Assembly (NCBI GenBank): GCA_020523885.1
Contig: JAJAPY010000001.1
Span: 368,507-432,506, forward strand
Direction of reading: 5' to 3'
DNA: 64,000 nt
Source: Candidatus Liberimonas magnetica
GTDB lineage: Bacteria; Elusimicrobiota; Endomicrobiia; Endomicrobiales; JAFGIL01
The position numbers and the translations under genes are program-made. This document shows positions 59,453 to 64,000 of the stretch, piece by piece. Below the pieces are notes generated by a model. That model saw only the letters and a program-made list of their open reading frames with translations. It did not search any database and was not told the origin of the DNA. Each line of letters begins with the position of its first letter. The first letter of the stretch is position 1.

Positions 59453-59650
59453 TTACGCGTACGGTATCAGTTTCTTTATCATCTTTGAATCTGTTTTATT
59501 AAGGATATTCATTTTACGCAGGTTTCTGCCGTGAGCCGGAGCCATGCCGGTCAAAAGATGGCGCAGCCCCTGTTTTTTGTGCTTTACTTTTCCGGTTTTA
59601 CTTACAAAAAAACGTTTTTTAGCACCGCTATGCGATTTGATTTTTGGCAT
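59453..59650 (-). CDS. rpmI: 50S ribosomal protein L35
   Basis: A 65-residue basic protein: MPKIKSHSGAKKRFFVSKTG, KVKHKKQGLRHLLTGMA and a terminal KKLIPYA, all typical of L35. The start at 59650 has GAGGAGG seven bases upstream. It lies between infC and rplT as usual, although two dispersed repeats have entered the operon spacers. Confidence 0.95.
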   Translation of the reverse strand: MPKIKSHSGAKKRFFVSKTGKVKHKKQGLRHLLTGMAPAHGRNLRKMNILNKTDSKMIKKLIPYA

Positions 59651-59677
59651 TAATAGCCTCCTCAATTGAATAATTGC

Positions 59678-59820
59678 AAATTGAGACCGTTGAAAAACCT
59701 ATTAAGCTGTCATTCCTGCGAAAGCAGGAATCTATATTTTCCGTAAATACTGGATTCCCGATAACGGCACTCGGGAATGACAAAAGAGCAAAAAACGTGG
59801 TTTTTCAACAATCTCAAATT
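59678..59820. repeat. Palindromic MITE-like repeat, family 1 copy C
   Basis: The most complete copy: AAATTGAGACCGTTGAAAAA at one end against TTTTTCAACAATCTCAAATT at the other, with both internal hairpins. It sits between infC and rpmI. Confidence 0.88.
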
Positions 59821-59891
59821 GACAAAGTTAGTCCCGCCATGGCGGCGGGACTAACTACTAATTGATTATTTTGCAATGAAAGTTATTGATC

Positions 59892-60557
59892 TTAAGATTC
59901 TTTTGTCGGCATTTCTTTTGGAGAAGGTATTTTCTTCTCTGCCGGAATATCCTTCGGAGTTGGAATATCCTTTGAAGCCGGGATCTCTTTAGAAGCAGGG
60001 ACTTCCTTAGGATCCGGAGCTTCTTTCGGTTTTTTAACCGTAGTTTTTAAAACATCTTTCTTCGGCACGAAATTTAAAAAGAGCCTTGTTCCAAAAAAAG
60101 TCGGCCTGCCTTCAAGCTCACCGATATCAGATAGGTTTGCTTTGACTTTTTCTGCCAGGACCTGACCGAGTTCCCTGTGGGTATTTTCCCTTCCTTTAAA
60201 CATTATAGCTACACGGACTTTATCATGTTCAAGCAGGAACTCACGGATATGGTTTAATTTTACTTCAAGGTCGTGCTGGCCAATCGCCGGCCTTATCCTT
60301 ATTTCCTTGAGATGGCCGCCTTTTTGTTTTTTACGTGCTTCTTTTTCCTTTTTGTTGTGTTCATATCTCAGCTTTGAATAGCTGATTATCTTGCATACAG
60401 GGGGCGTGGCTGCGGGTGAGATTTCCACCAGGTCCTTCCCTCTTTCCTTTGCCAGTGCAAGAGCTTCATTGGTCGGTTTTACTCCGAGCTGGGAACCATC
60501 TTCGTCAATAAGCCTTACTTGTGGGACCTTGATTTGATAATTGATACGGTATCTTAT
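59892..60557 (-). CDS. infC: Translation initiation factor IF-3 with non-canonical start and repetitive tail
   Basis: IF-3 checks start-codon pairing on the 30S subunit. The N-domain RYRINYQIKVPQVRLIDEDG lies upstream of the first ATG. In this frame a TAA at 60579-60581 closes the upstream side and no ATG, GTG or TTG occurs before the N-domain, so a rare start is needed; ATA 60557 (11 bases after GGGAGG) is the best candidate. The C-domain has KEIRIRPAIGQHDLEVKLNH and VRVAIMFKGRENTHRELG. A tail of about 46 residues repeats a hexapeptide such as KEIPAS, KDIPTP, KDIPAE and is not part of the normal factor. An own promoter and an attenuator-like hairpin lie upstream. Confidence 0.93.
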   Translation of the reverse strand: MRYRINYQIKVPQVRLIDEDGSQLGVKPTNEALALAKERGKDLVEISPAATPPVCKIISYSKLRYEHNKKEKEARKKQKGGHLKEIRIRPAIGQHDLEVKLNHIREFLLEHDKVRVAIMFKGRENTHRELGQVLAEKVKANLSDIGELEGRPTFFGTRLFLNFVPKKDVLKTTVKKPKEAPDPKEVPASKEIPASKDIPTPKDIPAEKKIPSPKEMPTKES

Positions 60558-60720
60558 GTCTACGGCAACCTCCCTTTGTTACCTGTTTTTGGTAACAACA
60601 AAAAAATAAGGACGGCAAATGCCATCCCTAAATTTTTGAAATAAATATATTATTATAGATTATTTTATTCATTAACCTTTTTCCCTTATCAGGTGAAGGT
60701 GAGCGGGATAGCTTCTTTAT
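60558..60720 (-). promoter_or_regulatory. Leader of the infC-rpmI-rplT operon
   Basis: About 160 bases of untranslated leader follow the promoter. It contains a terminator-like hairpin (60598-60629) and then a second perfect hairpin GTTACC-AAAAACA-GGTAAC (about 60577-60595) ending three bases before the GGGAGG ribosome-binding site. This arrangement suits attenuation by L20 or IF-3, as known for other bacteria; the binding site is not identified. Confidence 0.55.
60598..60629 (-). terminator. Intrinsic terminator or attenuator upstream of infC
   Basis: Minus strand: AGGGATGGCA and TGCCGTCCTT pair (with two G-T), followed by ATTTTTTTG. It lies downstream of the infC promoter and upstream of the gene, so it would attenuate infC unless bypassed; it would also end thrS transcripts. 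Confidence 0.7.
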
Positions 60721-60726
60721 GGGTAA

Positions 60727-60755
60727 AATATAGCAAAATCGCCGTTTATTGTCAA
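60727..60755 (-). promoter_or_regulatory. infC operon promoter
   Basis: TTGACA (60755-60750), 17-base spacer, TATATT (60732-60727) on the minus strand, a near-consensus sigma-70 promoter. Its -35 overlaps the last codons of thrS. Confidence 0.75.
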
Positions 60756-62500
60756 GCGTTCCAGAACTTTGAAACTTCTTCATTTATCAGGTTAATAAAA
60801 TCCCCGGGTTTCATTGAGCCTAAGTCTTTTCCTTCTTTTGTCCTTACGGCGATAGTTTCGCCTTCTTTTTCTTTGTCGCCTATAACGGCCATGTAAGGAA
60901 CTTTTGCAAGGGCGGCTTCTCTTATTTTAAATCCTATTTTTTCGTTCCTTAAGTCAAAATCTGCTCTGATGCCGGTTTTCGTGAATCTTTCAAGCAGTTT
61001 AAGCCCGTACTCTTCCTGTTTTTCGGTTATATTCATTATCTGCACCTGTACGGGAGCCAGAAACACAGGAAAAGCTCCTCCATAGTGTTCCACCAGCACC
61101 CCGAAAAACCGCTCAAGTGAACCCATCAAAGCTCTGTGTATCATATACGGCCGGACTTTCTTGCCGGACTGGTCGATATATGTCAGGTCGAACCTTTCTG
61201 GTTCGTTAAAATCAAATTGTATAGTAGAACACTGCCATTCGCGGTTTAGAGCGTCTTTAACCTTAATGTCTATCTTTGGCCCGTAAAATGCGCCGCCGCC
61301 TTCGTCGATAGAGCAGGTGAGGTTCTCGGCTTTTACCGCCTCCTGCAAGGCCTTTGTGGCATCTTCCCACAGGACCGGGTCGCCCACGGATTTTTCTTTT
61401 GGTTTTGTAGCGACATAAATATTGAATTCCTTAAACCCGAACGCATTTAGGATATTCAGGCAGAACCTTATAACTTTCCTTATCTCATCCGGCATCTGGT
61501 CCGGCCGGCATATTATATGGGCGTCGTCCTGGGTAAATCCCCTTACGCGCATAAGCCCGTGAAGAACACCGCTTTTTTCGTACCTGTACACTGTTCCCAG
61601 TTCAGCCCAGCGCAGTGGCAGGTCCCTGTAAGAATACAGAGCGCTCTTATAAATCATAAGATGGAACGGGCAGTTCATTGGTTTTGCATAATAATTGTTT
61701 TCATCGATCTTCATGGGTGAGTACATGAATTCTTTATAGAAATCAAGGTGCCCGCTTGTTTCCCATAGATTGCCAAGCCCTATGTGAGGTGTAAACACCA
61801 TCTCATAGCCGTTCTCAATATGTTTTTTTCTCCAGAAATCTTCGATTATCATGCGAATCCGCGCTCCTTTAGGGTGCCAGAGCACAAGCCCGGGCCCCAC
61901 CTCTTCATTTATCGAGAAAAGGTCGAGTTCACGCCCAAGTTTTCTGTGGTCGCGTTTTTTAGCTTCTTCAAGCCTGTTAAGGTGAGCTTCCAGCTCCTCT
62001 TTTGTAGGAAAAACCGTGCCGTATATCCTCTGTAGCTGTTCCCTTTTTTCGTCCCCTCTCCAGTAAGCGCCTGCAATGGACAATAGTTTGAAGTGTTTGA
62101 GTTTAGAAGAATATTTTACATGAGGCCCGCGGCAGAGGTCTATGAAATCGCCTGTCTGGTAAAAAGTGACTTTGTCGTCAGGAATTGCTTCTATAAGTTC
62201 GACTTTATATTTCTCGTTACGTTCCTTAAAAAAAGCCAGCGCCTCTTCCTTTGTCTTTTCGCTGCGCAGGAAAGGAAGGTTTCCTTTTGCAATCTCTTTC
62301 ATCTTGGCTTCTATTTTTTCAAGGTCTTCAGGGACAAAAGGCTGGGGCCTGTCAAAATCATAGTAAAACCCGTCTTCAATGGACGGCCCTATGGCAACCT
62401 TCGTTTCCGGGAAAAGATTTACCACCGCCGCCGCCATCAAGTGCGCTGTCGAATGCCGAAGCATGTCTAAATCAGCCTGCTCAATAGTTTTTTCGTTCAT
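60752..62500 (-). CDS. thrS: Threonyl-tRNA synthetase lacking the TGS domain
   Basis: Charges tRNA-Thr. The 582-residue protein starts at the editing domain ([38 protein letters not shown]), then has the class II core with the zinc ligands in [22 protein letters not shown] and [14 protein letters not shown], and the anticodon domain. The N-terminal TGS domain of about 60 residues found in E. coli ThrRS is missing; no sequence for it exists upstream, where the HEPN gene ends two bases before the ATG. TGS-less ThrRS is known in some lineages, so function is expected. Confidence 0.96.
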   Translation of the reverse strand: MNEKTIEQADLDMLRHSTAHLMAAAVVNLFPETKVAIGPSIEDGFYYDFDRPQPFVPEDLEKIEAKMKEIAKGNLPFLRSEKTKEEALAFFKERNEKYKVELIEAIPDDKVTFYQTGDFIDLCRGPHVKYSSKLKHFKLLSIAGAYWRGDEKREQLQRIYGTVFPTKEELEAHLNRLEEAKKRDHRKLGRELDLFSINEEVGPGLVLWHPKGARIRMIIEDFWRKKHIENGYEMVFTPHIGLGNLWETSGHLDFYKEFMYSPMKIDENNYYAKPMNCPFHLMIYKSALYSYRDLPLRWAELGTVYRYEKSGVLHGLMRVRGFTQDDAHIICRPDQMPDEIRKVIRFCLNILNAFGFKEFNIYVATKPKEKSVGDPVLWEDATKALQEAVKAENLTCSIDEGGGAFYGPKIDIKVKDALNREWQCSTIQFDFNEPERFDLTYIDQSGKKVRPYMIHRALMGSLERFFGVLVEHYGGAFPVFLAPVQVQIMNITEKQEEYGLKLLERFTKTGIRADFDLRNEKIGFKIREAALAKVPYMAVIGDKEKEGETIAVRTKEGKDLGSMKPGDFINLINEEVSKFWNA

Positions 62501-62501
62501 T

Positions 62502-62896
62502 TTATTTTGATTCCAAATATTTCAAGATGGTTTTATAAACTGTGTCAGAAAATTTGTAGAATTTCCTAACTTTTTCTTTTGACGGTTTGCCTTCTGGAAG
62601 TAGGCCTAAATCAGAAGGATATCTTGTGTCAATATACGTTTCATTTAGCATTTTTAGGTGGTCTTCATTTATCTTAGTTTTTATTTTGCTTTTTATGATA
62701 TCGTATAATCGTATTAAATTATGTATCCTTGGAATGTCCTGGCTATTTTCTTCTATTACAGCTTTAAAGCACTTTTCAACGCATTGTTCGCAATGGAATG
62801 CTGCAATATTCGTTAAGTGGTCGTCTTTTAACATAAGTTCGCAGCTCTAAGGTCGTCCTTAGCATATTTTAGCCATTCCTCAGCTAACTTTTTCAT
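62502..62896 (-). pseudogene. HEPN-domain protein, frameshifted near the N-terminus
   Basis: The original gene began at ATG 62896 (KKLAEEWLKYAKDDLRAANL), overlapping the MNT stop by 17 bases, then meets TAA after CTTATGTTAA. In the next frame MLKDDHLTNIAAFHCEQCVE continues the HEPN fold (AFHCEQCVEKCFKAVI, PRIHNLIRLYDII, DTRYPSD) to the stop at 62502. One missing base in the AACTTATG region explains the break. HEPN proteins of MNT/HEPN pairs are RNase-like toxins. The 110-residue remnant might still be made from an internal ATG. It directly precedes thrS. Confidence 0.75.
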
Positions 62897-63227
62897 ATAA
62901 AACCTTTCCATTTTTCATTATTTCCCTTGCAAACGAACTCTTCAGCTCTATAAATTTTTTGTATTCGTCTTTGGAGTAGACCAAAAGATCAATAGGCATT
63001 TTTTTGCTAAATTCCAAGATAGAGTTTCGAACCAAAATCTTTTTTTTAAGCCTTTGGTTATAATTCTTAGCTATGCCGTTTGTATTTAGAACTATTAATA
63101 AATCAATATCGCTGTCTTTTCTTACCATACCCGTCGCATATGAACCAAATAATATTATTTTATAAGGTTCAACTTTTTTTATGGATTTAACAATATCATT
63201 AAAATAAAGATTTAAGGTTTGTTTCAT
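62880..63227 (-). CDS. MNT-family minimal nucleotidyltransferase (antitoxin-type)
   Basis: A 115-residue protein with the minimal nucleotidyltransferase signature FGSYATGMVRKDSDIDLLIV at residues 27-46: G28, S29 and the metal acids D40 and D42. In known MNT/HEPN pairs this enzyme adds AMP groups to the HEPN toxin and silences it. The gene is intact and lies immediately upstream of the broken HEPN gene, overlapping its original start. Confidence 0.85.
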   Translation of the reverse strand: MKQTLNLYFNDIVKSIKKVEPYKIILFGSYATGMVRKDSDIDLLIVLNTNGIAKNYNQRLKKKILVRNSILEFSKKMPIDLLVYSKDEYKKFIELKSSFAREIMKNGKVLYEKVS

Positions 63228-63239
63228 AGCTTGTTTTTG

Positions 63240-63270
63240 GTAACTGTTTACTGGTCATTGTTCACTGTAA
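63240..63270. repeat. Heptamer tract next to tRNA-Val
   Basis: Words TAACTGT, TTACTGG, TCATTGT, TCACTGT. Confidence 0.75.
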
Positions 63271-63274
63271 AAAC

Positions 63275-63348
63275 TGCCCGATACAGGACTCGAACCTGTG
63301 ACCTCTCCCATGTCAAGGGAACGCTCTAACCAACTGGGCTAACCGGGC
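63275..63348 (-). tRNA. tRNA-Val (anticodon GAC)
   Basis: Full cloverleaf: acceptor GCCCGGT/ATCGGGC, D arm GCCC/GAGC, anticodon stem TTCCC/GGGAG around TTGACAT (anticodon GAC), T arm ACAGG/CCTGT. The discriminator is A and CCA is not encoded. Confidence 0.94.
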
Positions 63349-63349
63349 G

Positions 63350-63475
63350 GCATAACAGTGAACAATTAACAATGAGCAATTATCAGTGAAAAATCTAACA
63401 ATTAACAATTTGTCAACGTACAAATAGCAATTAGCAATAATCAACGAACATCTTACAATTAACGATAAAGCAAAA
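63350..63475. repeat. Long heptamer tract between tRNA-Val and the four-helix gene
   Basis: Words such as ACAGTGA, ACAATTA, ACAATGA, GCAATTA, TCAGTGA, and further on CAAATAG, CAATTAG, CAATAAT. It is the longest heptamer tract in the window and covers the whole spacer. Confidence 0.75.
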
Positions 63476-63480
63476 ATAAA

Positions 63481-63840
63481 TTATCTGTTAAGTCTTGTTG
63501 TCTTAAGTATTGAAAAGAGTATTTTTGCTAACTCATCTGCATTAGCATGTAGTTCTTTATAACTGTCTAAATCCAGGAGTTTTGTGTCTTTCAGTAAAGA
63601 CAGCCAGTATTTTGTTTCAAGGCATTCTTTATACGCAATAGACATTTTTGCTGAAAAATCTTGCTTTGAAATAGCTCCGTTTGCTTCAGAAACATTCGCT
63701 CCTATAGATGTGCCGCTTCTTAGCAGTTGCTTAGACAAAGTATACTCTTGTTGTTTTTTGTTAATACCTTCACAAATTATCACGATTTTCACTGCAAAAT
63801 CATACGCCTTATTATACAAAACATTCTTTTCATTAATCAT
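63481..63840 (-). CDS. Four-helix bundle protein (23S rRNA intervening-sequence/S23 family)
   Basis: A 119-residue helical protein: YDFAVKIVIICEGI, LSKQLLRSGTSIGANVSEAN, KQDFSAKMSIAYKECLETKY, WLSLLKDTKLL and ELAKILFSILKT. The RSGTSIGANV-EA signature is that of the S23/avd-like family, found in 23S rRNA intervening sequences and as stand-alone genes in accessory regions. The molecular function is unknown; an RNA-binding pentamer is suggested for relatives. It is flanked on both sides by heptamer tracts and tRNA genes. Confidence 0.88.
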   Translation of the reverse strand: MINEKNVLYNKAYDFAVKIVIICEGINKKQQEYTLSKQLLRSGTSIGANVSEANGAISKQDFSAKMSIAYKECLETKYWLSLLKDTKLLDLDSYKELHANADELAKILFSILKTTRLNR

Positions 63841-63871
63841 ATAAATAATGTAGCTCTTTGTTGTTTTATAA

Positions 63872-63913
63872 GCCGTTTATTGTTAAGTGCTAATTGTTCA
63901 CTGATTATTGTAA
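63872..63913. repeat. Heptamer tract next to tRNA-Cys
   Basis: Words GCCGTTT, ATTGTTA, AGTGCTA, ATTGTTC, ACTGATT, ATTGTAA. Confidence 0.7.
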
Positions 63914-63914
63914 A

Positions 63915-63990
63915 TGGAGGTGCGGGCCGGACTTGAACCGGCGAATAAAGGTTTTGCAGACCTCTCCCTTAGCCACTTGGGTACCGCACC
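63915..63990 (-). tRNA. tRNA-Cys (anticodon GCA) with encoded CCA
   Basis: Full cloverleaf: acceptor GGTGCGG/CCGCACC, anticodon stem GAGGT/ACCTT around CTGCAAA (anticodon GCA), T arm GCCGG/CCGGC, discriminator T as expected for Cys. CCA is encoded at 63917-63915, unlike the other four tRNAs here. Confidence 0.94.
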
Positions 63991-64000
63991 ATAATTCACG

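Noticed and set aside
63350..63475. Short regular words near the tRNA-Val gene looked at first like a CRISPR array.
   Set aside because: The period is 7 bp, there are no spacers of 25-40 bp and no cas genes are in the window.

Overview
The window is a gene-dense bacterial chromosome segment of moderately AT-rich DNA. Almost every gene is on the minus strand; the only plus-strand genes are a cyclic-nucleotide-binding protein and rpsT near 34-35 kb. The cell is Gram-negative (diderm): there is an LptE-like lipoprotein, a probable outer-membrane barrel protein and a lytic transglycosylase. The mix of housekeeping genes, PilZ proteins, B12-type radical SAM enzymes, HEAT and TPR proteins and many small dispersed repeats suggests an uncultured candidate-phylum lineage of the Elusimicrobiota/Omnitrophota/Firestonebacteria kind. 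That placement is inference; no rRNA gene is present to settle it.

Layout in window order. 0-6 kb: a cut-off barrel protein, TPR and PHP proteins, apt, a primary-type sigma factor, acylphosphatase, pcm, panD, a MerR regulator and tRNAs Arg, Pro and Pro. 6-8 kb is accessory: a two-gene nucleotidyltransferase module, a REP-associated transposase carrying REP-like units, and an HU protein. 8-20.5 kb is a long co-directional run, in transcription order miaB, lytic transglycosylase, mutS, PilZ, mutL, miaA, hflX, der, plsY, gpsA. 20.5-34 kb is more variable: a frameshifted SGNH/TPR gene, an HD protein, a signal-anchored methyltransferase, an amino-acid permease, three radical SAM enzymes, an alpha/beta hydrolase, rsgA, a GH26-like glycosidase and a GT39-like membrane glycosyltransferase.

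34-52 kb returns to core functions: rpsT, then in transcription order a ZapB-like coiled coil, zapA, 6S RNA, rarA, 5-formyl-THF cyclo-ligase, rny, ymdB-like phosphoesterase, xseA, xseB, ispA, dxs, tlyA, PilZ, two HEAT proteins, leuS, lptE and holA. 52-55 kb holds an HTH-nucleotidyltransferase fusion with a small partner, a membrane-anchored J-domain protein and a GlcD-like FAD oxidase. 55-64 kb holds pheT, pheS, rplT, rpmI, infC and thrS, then an MNT/HEPN module whose HEPN gene is frameshifted, a four-helix-bundle protein, and tRNAs Val and Cys.

The most distinctive property lies between the genes. Many spacers are built from degenerate 7-bp tandem repeats, often as two inverted arms, whose words differ from place to place while the 7-bp period is constant. 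They resemble the STRR heptamers described in cyanobacteria. They often supply the stop codon of the adjoining gene, and two such tracts plus one palindromic repeat sit in frame inside miaB. Other points to check are the infC gene, which has no ATG/GTG/TTG start and sits behind a strong promoter and an attenuator-like hairpin; several genes whose best promoter predicts leaderless mRNA; the HTH-nucleotidyltransferase module behind three 10-bp phased direct repeats; and the transposase gene with two identical 25-bp inverted REP-like units in its coding sequence.
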